A stretch of DNA of 64,000 nucleotides from positions 1-64,000 of the forward strand of contig NZ_DOPX01000008.1 in NCBI RefSeq assembly GCF_003514505.1, in the 5' to 3' direction. The notes beneath the pieces were generated by a model, which worked only from the letters and a program-made list of their open reading frames with translations, was not told the DNA's origin and did no database searches. Made by a program: the position numbers and the translations under genes. This document shows, one piece after another, positions 33,453 to 42,410 of this stretch. How positions within the stretch are numbered: the stretch's first letter is position 1; each line of letters opens with the position of its first letter. The stretch is from Proteiniclasticum sp. Lineage in GTDB: Bacteria > Bacillota > Clostridia > Clostridiales > Clostridiaceae.

Positions 33453-33686
33453 ATGATTTTTGAAAAGCTTAAAGCAATCGTTGTGGATAAACTAAGTGTT
33501 GATGAAAACGAAGTAACTATGGAAGCAACATTTGAGGATCTTGGCGCAGACTCCCTGGATATCGTTGAGATCGTAATGGCTCTGGAAGAAGAGTTTGACA
33601 TTGAAATTTCTGATGATGAGGCAGAACAGGCAAAGACTGTTGGAGACGTTGTAAACTATCTCGTAACAGTAGTCGGTGAAGACTAA
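33453..33686 (+). CDS. acpP: Acyl carrier protein
   Basis: 77-residue acidic four-helix carrier of growing fatty acyl chains. The phosphopantetheine attachment site is LGADSLDIVEIVM with Ser34; the rest (LEEEFDIEISDDEAE) is the usual recognition helix. GGAGGTG ribosome site. Strong terminator follows, so rnc is probably transcribed separately or by read-through. Confidence 0.97.
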   Translation: MIFEKLKAIVVDKLSVDENEVTMEATFEDLGADSLDIVEIVMALEEEFDIEISDDEAEQAKTVGDVVNYLVTVVGED

Positions 33687-33702
33687 TCATCCTGTTTACC
33701 GG

Positions 33703-33747
33703 GTCCTGTATAGAGGCTTCGCCTATATACGGGACTTTAATTTTTTT
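33703..33747 (+). terminator. Terminator after acpP
   Basis: GTCCTGTATAG(A)GGC pairs with GCCTATATACGGGAC around TTC, followed by TTTAATTTTTTT. A TATAAT at 33749-33754 may begin the next transcript. Confidence 0.85.
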
Positions 33748-33826
33748 GTATAATAATAAGGATTACAAGTTTATTCGTGAGGCTTTATGAAGCTTGACGA
33801 ATGAACTTCTATTAAAGGAGTTTGAG

Positions 33827-34516
33827 ATGGAATTTGAGAAGAGAATTGGTGTGTTTTTCCACAAGAAGGATCTGTTGGAAACAGCTTTGACACATTCATC
33901 CTATGCCAATCAGCATAAAAATATGCAGTATAATGAAAAATTGGAATTTCTTGGAGATGCAGTGCTGCAGCTTGCCATAACGGAGTATATCTATAAAAAC
34001 TTTACGAACAAAACAGAAGGAGAACTGACCAAGCTCCGGGCACTCATTGTCTGTGAAGCTTCACTTCATTTAGTTGCGGTAAAATGGCATTTAGGCGAGC
34101 ATATCAGAATGAGTAAAGGTGAGGAGATCACCGGAGGAAGAGAACGGGCAGCACTGCTAGCGGATGCGGTGGAAGCGGTGATCGCTGCGGTCTATCTGGA
34201 TCAGGGGATGGATGAGGCGAAGAGTTTTGTGCTTAGGCACTTCATGGAGATTGTTGATTTGGCCAACAAGAATGAGATTGTTCTGGATTACAAAACAAGT
34301 CTTCAGGAGATACTGCAGGAAAATGGAGAGATTGAGATCAAATATGAGCTGATTCGCTATGAGGGTCCCCCACACCGCAGAAAATTCTATTCAAAAGTGG
34401 TCATTGACAGCATCACCATGGGAAAAGGCGAAGGCTATTCCAAGAAAGAATCAGAACAGCTGGCAGCTAAAGATGCACTGAAGAAATATGTACGTGCTGA
34501 GGAAAGCCATGAATAG
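33827..34516 (+). CDS. rnc: Ribonuclease III
   Basis: Double-strand-specific endonuclease for rRNA processing and mRNA decay. Catalytic domain signature NEKLEFLGDAVLQLAITEYIY (about residues 35-56) with the metal-binding acidic residues, second acidic cluster LADAVEAVIAAVYLD (about 107-121), and a C-terminal dsRNA-binding domain (about 145-225) ending in KKESEQLAAKDALKKY. AAAGGAG precedes the ATG at 33827; a TTG at 33794 is in frame but lacks a ribosome site. 229 residues. The end overlaps the next gene. Confidence 0.95.
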   Translation: MEFEKRIGVFFHKKDLLETALTHSSYANQHKNMQYNEKLEFLGDAVLQLAITEYIYKNFTNKTEGELTKLRALIVCEASLHLVAVKWHLGEHIRMSKGEEITGGRERAALLADAVEAVIAAVYLDQGMDEAKSFVLRHFMEIVDLANKNEIVLDYKTSLQEILQENGEIEIKYELIRYEGPPHRRKFYSKVVIDSITMGKGEGYSKKESEQLAAKDALKKYVRAEESHE

Positions 34517-35537
34517 ACATCGAATCATTCCGATTTTTATTCCTCATGTGGGATGTCCTCATGATTGCATTTTCTGCAATCAGGCAAAAATCACAGGTCA
34601 GCTAAGAGAAGACTACAATAAAATTACTGGTAAATATGTGAAAGAGACGATAGATGCTTATCTGGAAACCATAGACAGGGATCAAACGACTGTTGAGGTT
34701 TCTTTTTTCGGTGGTACATTTACTGCCATTGATCTCAGAAAACAGCAGGAGCTTCTTGAAGCGGCAAAAAATGCTAAGATGTGTGGCAAGGTGGATAAAA
34801 TCAGATTGTCCACCAGACCGGACTATATTGATCTTGCGACGATGAAGCATCTCGCCAGTTATACTGTAGATGTTGTGGAACTGGGAGTTCAGTCCATGGA
34901 TGAAGAGGTGCTTCTAGCCTCCAATAGATCCTATCCTAAAAAAAGTGTGAAACTTGCATCAGAACTTGTGAAAAAGTTTGGAATGATCCTGGGGCATCAG
35001 CTCATGTTAGGACTGCCTTCCGACTCAAAAGAGAAGGATATCCGATCATTGGAGGAGGTTCTTTTACTGAAACCTGACCTGATGCGCATTTATCCAGCAC
35101 TGGTACTGAAAGATACAGAGATGGCGGATATGTACAACCAAGGCCTCTATGTACCCTATACGCTGGACGAGGCTGTGGAAACTGCAGCACTGATGATGAA
35201 GAGGTGCAGGGAAGAAGGGGTTCTTGTGATCCGCGCAGGGCTTCAGACGACAGAGGAGATCAATGAGGGAGGAGAAATCCTTGCAGGACCTTTCCATCCT
35301 GCCTTTAGAGAACTCTGTGAATCGTATCTTCTCATGAAAAGAATTTTAGAAACGTCAGAGGAATCCTTGGAAGTAATCATAGGTGAGCGGGATCTGTCAA
35401 AGCTCTATGCTGGAAAAAAGAAGTATTTCAGAATGGTTCAGGAAAAGAAAAACGTGAAAGTGACCATAGTTCCTGATAAAGTCGAAGACATCATACAAAT
35501 CAGACAGCTTGGAAAGGGGTGTAGCACGTGTATTTAA
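34509..35537 (+). CDS. Elp3-like radical SAM protein
   Basis: Radical SAM enzyme: CPHDCIFC (CxxxCxxC, about residues 18-25) binds the 4Fe-4S cluster, FFGGTFTAID (about 64-73) the SAM. The core is the Elp3/MiaA-like barrel (LSTRPDYID, VELGVQSMDEEVL, GHQLMLGLPSDS), but the acetyltransferase domain of true Elp3 is absent; the C-terminus ends in GKGCSTCI. Often annotated elongator protein 3 family or oxygen-independent coproporphyrinogen III oxidase-like; substrate unknown. ATG at 34509 overlaps the rnc stop. 342 residues. Its place between rnc and smc recurs in Clostridia. Confidence 0.82.
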   Translation: MNRHRIIPIFIPHVGCPHDCIFCNQAKITGQLREDYNKITGKYVKETIDAYLETIDRDQTTVEVSFFGGTFTAIDLRKQQELLEAAKNAKMCGKVDKIRLSTRPDYIDLATMKHLASYTVDVVELGVQSMDEEVLLASNRSYPKKSVKLASELVKKFGMILGHQLMLGLPSDSKEKDIRSLEEVLLLKPDLMRIYPALVLKDTEMADMYNQGLYVPYTLDEAVETAALMMKRCREEGVLVIRAGLQTTEEINEGGEILAGPFHPAFRELCESYLLMKRILETSEESLEVIIGERDLSKLYAGKKKYFRMVQEKKNVKVTIVPDKVEDIIQIRQLGKGCSTCI

Positions 35538-38500
35538 AGTCTATAGAAATCCGGGGATTCAAGTCTTTTGCGGACCGAACACTCCTCAACTTCAATAACG
35601 GGATTACTGCCGTCGTAGGACCCAATGGTTCAGGAAAATCTAATATTTCTGATGCTGTCAGATGGGTGCTTGGAGAGCAGAAAGTGAAGTCTCTACGCGG
35701 CGGAAAAATGGAGGATGTTATTTTTGCAGGCACAGACTACAGAAAGCCACTTGGTTTTGCAGAAGTCACACTTCTTCTTGACAATAGTGAGCGAAAGCTG
35801 CCTATTCCTTTCTCTGAAGTCAGTGTCACAAGAAAACTCTTCCGGTCTGGTGAAAGTGAGTATTTGATCAATAATACCACCTGCAGGCTCAAAGACATCC
35901 ATGAACTCTTCATGGATACGGGAATCGGTAAAGAGGGGTACTCTCTCATTGGACAAGGAAAGATCGAAGCCATTCTAAGCGGCAAAATGGATGACCGAAG
36001 AGCTCTTCTTGAAGAAGCAGCAGGTATAGTGAAGTATAAGAGCAGGAAAGAGGAGTCAGAGAAGAAGCTCGAGAATACAGAACAAAACCTTCTTCGGGTT
36101 CAGGATATTCTCAATACCTATGAAGAGAGAATCGGTCCCCTGGAACGAGAAAAGGTAAAAGCTGAAAAATTTCTCGTCCTTAGCAAAGAGCAGAGGAGTA
36201 TACAGATTTCGCTGATTCTGTCAGACCTGGAAGAATTTGAGAATGAAAAGAAAGTCCTTGAGGAGAGGTCTCTCCTTGCAGAGAAGAACTTCTCAGAGAT
36301 CAGCAGAAAACGTGAAGAAGCGGTAGAGAAGCAAAATGCGCTGGAATCATCCATGGATGAGAAAAAAGCTTTAGAAACAGAAAAGAAAGAAGTGTTTTAT
36401 CAAAAAAGAGAGCAAATGGATTCCTCGGAGAAAGAGATCTCCCTGCTGTCACAGCGTATTGAGGATAAAAAATCTCTTCTGATGAAAAATGAGAAAGCTA
36501 TTGAGCTGGCTAAGGAGAGAATCTCTGTAGAAACTTCCCAGATGGAAGAGCTGCACCAGGAGCTTGACGGCAGTAAAAACCTCAAAGAAGAAGTGCGCTT
36601 GAGACTGGATGAGCAGCAAAGAAAAATCCGGGTGCTGGAAGAGAGTCTGAAGCTTAGCGAGGATGCACAGCGAGGTCTTCGCGAAGAGGAAGAGGATGCT
36701 GAGGAAAAAATCCGAACGCTTCAGGAGGAGTCCAAAGAACAGTATCGTCAGAGAGATATGCTGCAGGGAAGAATTGAACATACAGAGTCTGTCATGGAGA
36801 GCTACGAGGCTTCAAAAGTGATGAATGAAATGGCGAAGTCAGAGACAGAAGCTGAGATATTCGAGCTGAAGCAAAAGATTGAACTGTATGAGAAAGACCT
36901 GGTTGCACGAAAAGATGATACGAAGAAAGTGACAGAAGAGATGACAAAACTGGAGTCTGTCATTAAAAACATGGAGTATGAGCTGAAGGGACAAGAGTCT
37001 CAGATGAATCTTCTCAAGAACTTAGAGGAGCATTATGAAGGCTATACAAAATCCGTGAAGTCTCTTATGACCTTTTTGAAAGGGTCTTCCCATAGACTGG
37101 CCACAAAAGTGCATCTTGTTGGCGAAGTCATAAAACCGAAGGATGGATATGCACAAGCTCTGGAAGTGGCTTTGGGATCTCAGGTCAATAACATCATCAC
37201 GCCAACGGACCAGGATGCCAAGGTGCTTATTGATCTGCTTCGGGCAAGATCCTTTGGCCGGGCTACGTTTTTTCCGCTGAATGTAATTAAAGGGACGAAG
37301 GCCAAGGATCCTGTCCTGAAAAAAGGAAAACTTCTGGGCAATCTTTTGGATCTCGTAGAATTTGATGCTGGATTTATGGGGATCGCAGCGAATCTTCTTG
37401 GACGGATTTTTGTTGCACGTAATATGGAAGAGGCATTGGCATCTGCTAAGGAGATGGGGTATACCCACAGAATTGTCACCTTGGAAGGAGATATCATCAA
37501 TGCCGGCGGTTCCATGACCGGAGGCAGTATCTATAAAAAATCTTCAGGGATTTTTTCCAGGAAGAAAGATCTTGAGGATCTCCTGGCAGCAAATTCGGAA
37601 CTGAAGGAAAAGCGTCTGGAAGAACTTGCTGAAAAGCAGGGTTTTGAAAAAATCTACCAGGAAAAGCTCAAGGCAGAACGTGAAGCCTCTTATGTGATTC
37701 AGGATCTTCAAATGGAGAAAACAAAGCTCCAGGAAAGACGAGAAGGGTTTGTGAAGGATCTTAACCGTCTTGCTGGCATTTTAAAAGAAGCAGAGCGAAG
37801 CTTGGCTTCACAAAAAGAAGAGCTTGTTCTTCTCGATGGAGAGCTTGAAAGAATTGAGGGGAAAATCAAGGAACATCTGACCCAAAGACTGAAAAGCAAA
37901 GATTACCTGAAAGAGCTGAAAGACAAACGTACAAAAGAATACAGCGAATATGACCTCCTCAAGCAGGAAGTAATGGAAGCCTCTGTCCAGGAAGCGACGC
38001 TGATAGAGGCATATAAGGGGAAGCGGGAGGCGATAGATAAACTGAAAGTCAGCCTTGAGACCCTGGAGTCCTCCAAATCAGAACTGGAAAAAGAAAATGA
38101 GGGACTTCTCATAGAGATTGAAGAGGGACAGAATGCCATAGCTCTTATGAAAAAAACTGTGGAAGCAGTAAAGAATGAGCTTCAGTGCATGGAGAAAATC
38201 CTGGATGAAATGGCCATGGAGGAAGTTCGGGACAAAGCTGAAATGAAGGATCTCAGCGCCACGGTCAGGACTTTGGATGAAGAGTATCATGTCATTGACA
38301 AGGAACTTTTCAAAGTGAAAGATGCATTGGAGAAACTGGAGAAAGAAAATCAGAATCTCCTTAATAAAATCAATGATGAGCTGAATCTTACTCTGGCAGA
38401 AGCGAAGGAAGAAAGAGTTCCCATGGAAGACAAAGATCTTTTCAGAAAGCGGATGAATACTCTCCGTAAAGAAATTTCCTCGCTGGGACATGTGAATGTG

Positions 38501-39094
38501 GCGGCCATTGAAGAGTTCAGAGAGGTCAGTGAGCATCGCACCTTCTTATCCAGCCAGAAGGAAGACCTGGAAAAAGCCAAACTGGAACTGAAGGAAATCA
38601 TCATGGATATGACACTTAGGATGAGAACGTTGTTCACTGAGAACTTCAAAGTGATGAATGAGAATTTTAATGATACCTTCAGAAGACTCTTTCAGGGAGG
38701 AAATGCGAAACTTATTCTGGGCGAAGGGGATATTCTGGAGGCGCCTATTGAGATCAGTGTTCAGCCGCCGGGGAAAAAGCTTCAGAACATTACACTCATG
38801 AGCGGTGGAGAAAAAGTGCTCTCTGCCATCGCCCTGACATTTGCGATTTTGAGAATGAAGCCCACACCTTTCTGTATTTTGGATGAGATTGAAGCTGCGC
38901 TGGATGATGCGAATGTATACCGATTTGCTGAATTCTTAAGTGAGTTTGCCAGGGAAACTCAGTTCATACTGATCACACATAGAAAAGGAACCATGGAGTC
39001 TGCCGATGCACTGTACGGCGTCACCATGGAAGAGAAGGGGATTTCGAAGATCGTTTCGATGGACCTGTCAGCTGCAAGGAGGGAAAATGGCTAA
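35528..39094 (+). CDS. smc: Chromosome segregation ATPase SMC
   Basis: Condensin core that organises and segregates the chromosome with ScpA/ScpB. Walker A GPNGSGKSNI is at residues 31-40; two long coiled-coil arms (about 165-500 and 675-1025) flank the hinge (about 515-630, with GGSMTGGSIYKKSSG at its end); the C-terminal head has signature LMSGGEKVLSAIAL (about 1094) and Walker B FCILDEIEAALDD (about 1116). 1188 residues, full length. GTG start at 35528 overlapping the previous gene, with GGGGTG upstream. The smc-ftsY pair is conserved. Confidence 0.96.
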   Translation: MYLKSIEIRGFKSFADRTLLNFNNGITAVVGPNGSGKSNISDAVRWVLGEQKVKSLRGGKMEDVIFAGTDYRKPLGFAEVTLLLDNSERKLPIPFSEVSVTRKLFRSGESEYLINNTTCRLKDIHELFMDTGIGKEGYSLIGQGKIEAILSGKMDDRRALLEEAAGIVKYKSRKEESEKKLENTEQNLLRVQDILNTYEERIGPLEREKVKAEKFLVLSKEQRSIQISLILSDLEEFENEKKVLEERSLLAEKNFSEISRKREEAVEKQNALESSMDEKKALETEKKEVFYQKREQMDSSEKEISLLSQRIEDKKSLLMKNEKAIELAKERISVETSQMEELHQELDGSKNLKEEVRLRLDEQQRKIRVLEESLKLSEDAQRGLREEEEDAEEKIRTLQEESKEQYRQRDMLQGRIEHTESVMESYEASKVMNEMAKSETEAEIFELKQKIELYEKDLVARKDDTKKVTEEMTKLESVIKNMEYELKGQESQMNLLKNLEEHYEGYTKSVKSLMTFLKGSSHRLATKVHLVGEVIKPKDGYAQALEVALGSQVNNIITPTDQDAKVLIDLLRARSFGRATFFPLNVIKGTKAKDPVLKKGKLLGNLLDLVEFDAGFMGIAANLLGRIFVARNMEEALASAKEMGYTHRIVTLEGDIINAGGSMTGGSIYKKSSGIFSRKKDLEDLLAANSELKEKRLEELAEKQGFEKIYQEKLKAEREASYVIQDLQMEKTKLQERREGFVKDLNRLAGILKEAERSLASQKEELVLLDGELERIEGKIKEHLTQRLKSKDYLKELKDKRTKEYSEYDLLKQEVMEASVQEATLIEAYKGKREAIDKLKVSLETLESSKSELEKENEGLLIEIEEGQNAIALMKKTVEAVKNELQCMEKILDEMAMEEVRDKAEMKDLSATVRTLDEEYHVIDKELFKVKDALEKLEKENQNLLNKINDELNLTLAEAKEERVPMEDKDLFRKRMNTLRKEISSLGHVNVAAIEEFREVSEHRTFLSSQKEDLEKAKLELKEIIMDMTLRMRTLFTENFKVMNENFNDTFRRLFQGGNAKLILGEGDILEAPIEISVQPPGKKLQNITLMSGGEKVLSAIALTFAILRMKPTPFCILDEIEAALDDANVYRFAEFLSEFARETQFILITHRKGTMESADALYGVTMEEKGISKIVSMDLSAARRENG

Positions 39095-39992
39095 TTTTTT
39101 TGAAAAACTAAAAAATGGACTCACGAAGACACGTGAGAATATCACAGGAAAAATGAATGAGGTTCTAGGTCTTGCTATGACCATAGATGAGGATCTTTTT
39201 GAGGAGCTGGAGGAAGTTCTTATCACATCAGATGTGGGATATGAAACTTCCATGGAGCTCATTGAGAGGCTTCGAAAGAAAATAAGGCTTCAGAAAGTCA
39301 CAGAAGTGGATAAGGTCAGAGATGTGCTGAAAGAAGTGATTTCAGAGTTCATGGAAGATGAGGAGAAAACTTTTGAGGTGAAGAAGCCTACAATTCTTCT
39401 TATTATCGGAGTCAATGGTGTAGGGAAGACTACTTCCATAGGAAAGCTTGCTTTCAAGTACAAGAACGAGGGGAAAAAAGTGATTCTGGCTGCAGCGGAT
39501 ACATTTAGAGCAGCAGCCATCGACCAGCTTGAAGTTTGGGCAAAGCGTGCAGAGGTTGACATTGTGAGACATCAGGAAGGCTCAGATCCAGCGGCTGTTG
39601 TCTATGATGCGCTGGAGGCATTTAAAGCAAGAAATGCGGATGTTCTTCTATGTGACACCGCAGGCCGACTGCATAACAAGAAAAATCTCATGAATGAACT
39701 TGAAAAAATCAGAAGAGTCATCGATAGGGAATTTGGAGATGCGAACATTTATTCCCTGCTGGTGCTGGATGGCACCAGTGGCCAAAATGCGGTGATTCAG
39801 GCGAAGGAGTTTCAGAAGGTGGCCCAGCTTGACGGAATTATCCTGACAAAGCTTGATGGCACAGCAAAGGGTGGTGTTGTTCTGTCCATCAAAGAAAGCT
39901 TAAAAATACCAGTTGTCTATATTGGTGTTGGTGAGGCTATTGAAGATCTTCAGGACTTTGATGCGAAAGCATTTGCGGACGCACTGATTTAG
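39087..39992 (+). CDS. ftsY: Signal recognition particle receptor FtsY
   Basis: Membrane-associated GTPase that docks SRP-ribosome complexes at the translocon. After a short N-terminal amphipathic segment (MANFFEKLKNGLTKTRENI) come the NG domains: N domain to about residue 95, G1 GVNGVGKTTSIGKLA (about 108-122), DTAGRLHNKKNLM (about 190), TKLDGTAKGG (about 254-263). At 301 residues it lacks the long acidic A domain of E. coli FtsY, as usual in Firmicutes. ATG overlaps the smc stop; AAGGAGGG upstream. Confidence 0.95.
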   Translation: MANFFEKLKNGLTKTRENITGKMNEVLGLAMTIDEDLFEELEEVLITSDVGYETSMELIERLRKKIRLQKVTEVDKVRDVLKEVISEFMEDEEKTFEVKKPTILLIIGVNGVGKTTSIGKLAFKYKNEGKKVILAAADTFRAAAIDQLEVWAKRAEVDIVRHQEGSDPAAVVYDALEAFKARNADVLLCDTAGRLHNKKNLMNELEKIRRVIDREFGDANIYSLLVLDGTSGQNAVIQAKEFQKVAQLDGIILTKLDGTAKGGVVLSIKESLKIPVVYIGVGEAIEDLQDFDAKAFADALI

Positions 39993-40032
39993 TCTCCATT
40001 CTGGATGTGGATATCGGGAACCGAAACATTAA

Positions 40033-40113
40033 CACATAAAATAAAGGCACATAAAATAAATTTCTGGCTGTTAAGTAAAAGTACTTGACAGCTAAAATCT
40101 TTTTCGGTAAACT
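40033..40113 (+). promoter_or_regulatory. Promoter of ylxM-ffh with direct repeats and a dyad on the -35
   Basis: TTGACA (40085-40090), 17-base spacer, TAAACT (40108-40113): near-consensus promoter. Upstream are two perfect 13-bp direct repeats CACATAAAATAAA (40033-40045, 40048-40060), then an 11-bp inverted repeat GCTGTTAAGTA/TACTTGACAGC (40067-40092, one mismatch) whose right arm contains the -35. Looks like a control region; it could also be a weak terminator for ftsY. Confidence 0.6.
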
Positions 40114-40135
40114 AGTCCATGTGGTAGGTGAGGTT

Positions 40136-40453
40136 ATGGACGATCGTATTGAAATATCCTTGTTGATGGATTTTTATGGAAAGCTTCTGACAGAAAAGCA
40201 AAGACTTATTTTAGAACAGTACTATAATATGGATTTGTCTTTGTCAGAGATTGCGGAAAATCAGAATACCAGCAGACAAGCGATACATGACCTGATCAAA
40301 AGGTGTTATAGAACTTTGACAGACTATGAAGAGAAGCTTAATCTTCTAGCCAATTCTGTAAAGGATGAGGAAGTCAAAGATCAGTTGAGGACACTTTTAA
40401 AAGAGAAGAATTGTTATTGCAGTGAAATTGAGAAACTCCTTGTGGAGTTATAA
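40136..40453 (+). CDS. ylxM: YlxM family DNA-binding protein / SRP-associated
   Basis: 105-residue helix-turn-helix protein of the YlxM/p13 family encoded before ffh in Firmicutes; reported to affect SRP function in streptococci. The sigma-70 region-4-like HTH is LLTEKQRLILEQYYNMDLSLSEIAENQNTSRQAIHDLIKR (two stretches, about residues 13-53), followed by a helical tail. The frame extends up to 40085, but that codon is the -35 box of the promoter; GGTGAGG before the ATG at 40136 sets the start. 12 bases before ffh. Confidence 0.93.
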   Translation: MDDRIEISLLMDFYGKLLTEKQRLILEQYYNMDLSLSEIAENQNTSRQAIHDLIKRCYRTLTDYEEKLNLLANSVKDEEVKDQLRTLLKEKNCYCSEIEKLLVEL

Positions 40454-40465
40454 GGAGGGAATTAC

Positions 40466-41809
40466 ATGGCCTTCGACAGTTTAGCGGATAGGCTCCAGGA
40501 AGCGTTCAAAAAGCTCCGTGGAAAAGGCAAGCTGACAGAAAATGACATCAAAGAAGCCATGAGAGAAGTAAGGCTAGCCCTTCTGGAAGCGGACGTAAAC
40601 TTCAAGGTTGTAAAAACCTTTGTGAAGAATGTCAGTGAAAAGGCTACTGGTGCAGAGGTTCTTGAGAGCCTTACACCAGGACAGCAGGTTGTCAAAATTG
40701 TCAACGAGGAACTGACCGCGCTCATGGGAGGCAGTGAGGCAAAACTTAGTTTTGACTCATCCATCACAGCATTCATGCTGGTTGGACTCCAGGGTGCAGG
40801 TAAAACCACGATGGCGGGAAAACTTGCACTTCATCTTCGAAAGAGGAACAGAAAGCCACTTCTTGTAGCAGCAGATATCTACAGACCTGCGGCCATCAAA
40901 CAGCTGCAGATTGTAGGAAAACAAATTGATATCCCGGTATTTGCCATGGGCGATAAAGTAAGCCCTGTGGACATTGCCAAAGCGTCCATGGAATATGCCC
41001 GTAAAGAAGGCTGTGATGTGGTGCTCATAGATACAGCAGGCCGACTGCATATTGACGAGACCCTCATGGATGAGCTGAAAGGCATTAAAACCGCTGTAAG
41101 ACCTATGGAGACGCTCCTTGTAGTGGATGCCATGACTGGACAGGATGCTGTGAATGTAGCGCAGAGTTTTGATGATGCGCTGAATCTCACAGGTGTGATT
41201 CTGACCAAGCTTGATGGTGATACGCGAGGCGGTGCAGCTCTTTCCATCCGGGAAGTGACTGGGAAGCCGATCAAGTTCTCCGGTGTCGGCGAAAAAATGA
41301 GCGATTTGGAAGTGTTCCATCCGGAACGTATGGCCAGCCGTATCCTTGGTATGGGTGATGTTCTGACTCTTATTGAGCAGGCTCAGTCCTCCATTGATGA
41401 AAAAGAGGCTAGGGAACTTGGTTCGAAGATGATGAGCAAGGAATTCAACTATGAAGACTATCTCAAAGCCTTTGAGCAAATGCAAAAACTTGGACCTTTG
41501 AATAAAATCATGGAAATGCTTCCAGGAATGAACAGCAAGGAAATGAAGGGAGTCAATCTGGAGGAAGGAGAGAAAGAAATGCTGAAAACTAAAAGCATCA
41601 TTCAATCCATGACTCAGAAAGAAAGACGTAACCCGAAGCTTCTGGAGCATGCATCCAGGAAGAAGCGAATTGCTAAAGGTGCTGGTGTAACCATACAAGA
41701 TGTCAATAAAGTCATCAAAGGCTTCGACAATATGAAGAAAATGATGAAACAAATGGGCGGTATGCAAAAAGGCGGTAAAAAAGGTCTTTTTGGTAAATTA
41801 CCCTTTTAA
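40466..41809 (+). CDS. ffh: Signal recognition particle protein Ffh
   Basis: GTPase that with 4.5S/6S RNA recognises signal peptides and delivers ribosomes to FtsY. G1 GLQGAGKTTMAGKLA (about residues 103-117), DTAGRLHIDETLM (about 188-200), TKLDGDTRGGAALS (about 246-259), then the methionine-rich M domain from about 325 with MLPGMNSKEMKG and a Gly/Met/Lys tail. 447 residues. AAGGAGGG ribosome site. Confidence 0.97.
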   Translation: MAFDSLADRLQEAFKKLRGKGKLTENDIKEAMREVRLALLEADVNFKVVKTFVKNVSEKATGAEVLESLTPGQQVVKIVNEELTALMGGSEAKLSFDSSITAFMLVGLQGAGKTTMAGKLALHLRKRNRKPLLVAADIYRPAAIKQLQIVGKQIDIPVFAMGDKVSPVDIAKASMEYARKEGCDVVLIDTAGRLHIDETLMDELKGIKTAVRPMETLLVVDAMTGQDAVNVAQSFDDALNLTGVILTKLDGDTRGGAALSIREVTGKPIKFSGVGEKMSDLEVFHPERMASRILGMGDVLTLIEQAQSSIDEKEARELGSKMMSKEFNYEDYLKAFEQMQKLGPLNKIMEMLPGMNSKEMKGVNLEEGEKEMLKTKSIIQSMTQKERRNPKLLEHASRKKRIAKGAGVTIQDVNKVIKGFDNMKKMMKQMGGMQKGGKKGLFGKLPF

Positions 41810-41838
41810 CAACCATAAAATTTGGAGGTGAATATATA

Positions 41839-42084
41839 ATGGCAGTAAAGATTAGATTAAGAAGAATGGGAAGCAAGAAGGCTCCTTTCTACAGACTGGT
41901 AGTTGCAGATTCCAAGAGCCCAAGAGATGGTAAGTTCATCGAGGAGATCGGTTTCTACAATCCAGTAAGTGAACCAAAGGAAATCAAGATTGATGCTGAA
42001 AAGGCAACAGAATGGTTAAACAAAGGTGCGCAACCTACAGATGTTGTAGCTAAACTATTTGACAAGGCTGGAATCAAGAAGTAA
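41839..42084 (+). CDS. rpsP: 30S ribosomal protein S16
   Basis: 81-residue small-subunit assembly protein beginning MAVKIRLRRMGSKKAPFYRLVVAD, the invariant S16 start. GGAGGTGA ribosome site. Heads the rpsP-khpA-rimM-trmD-rplS cluster. Confidence 0.98.
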   Translation: MAVKIRLRRMGSKKAPFYRLVVADSKSPRDGKFIEEIGFYNPVSEPKEIKIDAEKATEWLNKGAQPTDVVAKLFDKAGIKK

Positions 42085-42098
42085 TCGGAGGGAATGAC

Positions 42099-42326
42099 GT
42101 GAAAGAATTAGTTCTGTTCATCGCTAAGGAATTAGTGAATCACCCCGAAGAAGTTTCCGTCACTGAAGTGGAGAAAGATGGTACGCTTACCATGGAGCTC
42201 CGTGTCCATCCAGAGGACATGGGGAAGGTCATCGGCAAGCAAGGTAAGATTGCCAAAGCCATCCGAACTGTCGTGAAAGCGGCTTCTATGAAGGAAAACA
42301 AAAAAGTTCATGTAGAAATAGTATAA
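42099..42326 (+). CDS. khpA: KH-domain RNA-binding protein KhpA (YlqC)
   Basis: 75-residue single KH domain with the RNA-binding loop GKVIGKQGKIAKAIRTVVKAA (about residues 47-67). In pneumococci KhpA pairs with KhpB (Jag) and affects cell division and mRNA fate. GTG start at 42099 with CGGAGGGA. Standard position between rpsP and rimM. Confidence 0.95.
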   Translation: MKELVLFIAKELVNHPEEVSVTEVEKDGTLTMELRVHPEDMGKVIGKQGKIAKAIRTVVKAASMKENKKVHVEIV

Positions 42327-42341
42327 CAGCTATTGCTTTTT

Positions 42342-42369
42342 AGCCTGCTTAGAAATAAGTAGGCTTTTG
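42342..42369 (+). terminator. Hairpin terminator between khpA and rimM
   Basis: AGCCTGCTTA/TAAGTAGGCT 10-bp stem (one G-U), GAAA tetraloop, TTTTGC tail. The short U run suggests partial termination inside the cluster. Confidence 0.6.
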
Positions 42370-42410
42370 CACTATTTCTGCATCATTCATGTAAACATAA
42401 TGAGGTGTCT

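Noticed and set aside
40085..40135. Upstream extension of ylxM to the TTG at 40085
   Set aside because: That codon is part of the TTGACA -35 box, so it is not transcribed from this promoter; the ATG at 40136 has a ribosome site.
40757..41767. 336-codon open frame antisense to ffh
   Set aside because: Lies wholly opposite a clear ffh gene; His/Phe/Leu-rich composition is typical of an antisense shadow, and no ribosome site or promoter is seen.
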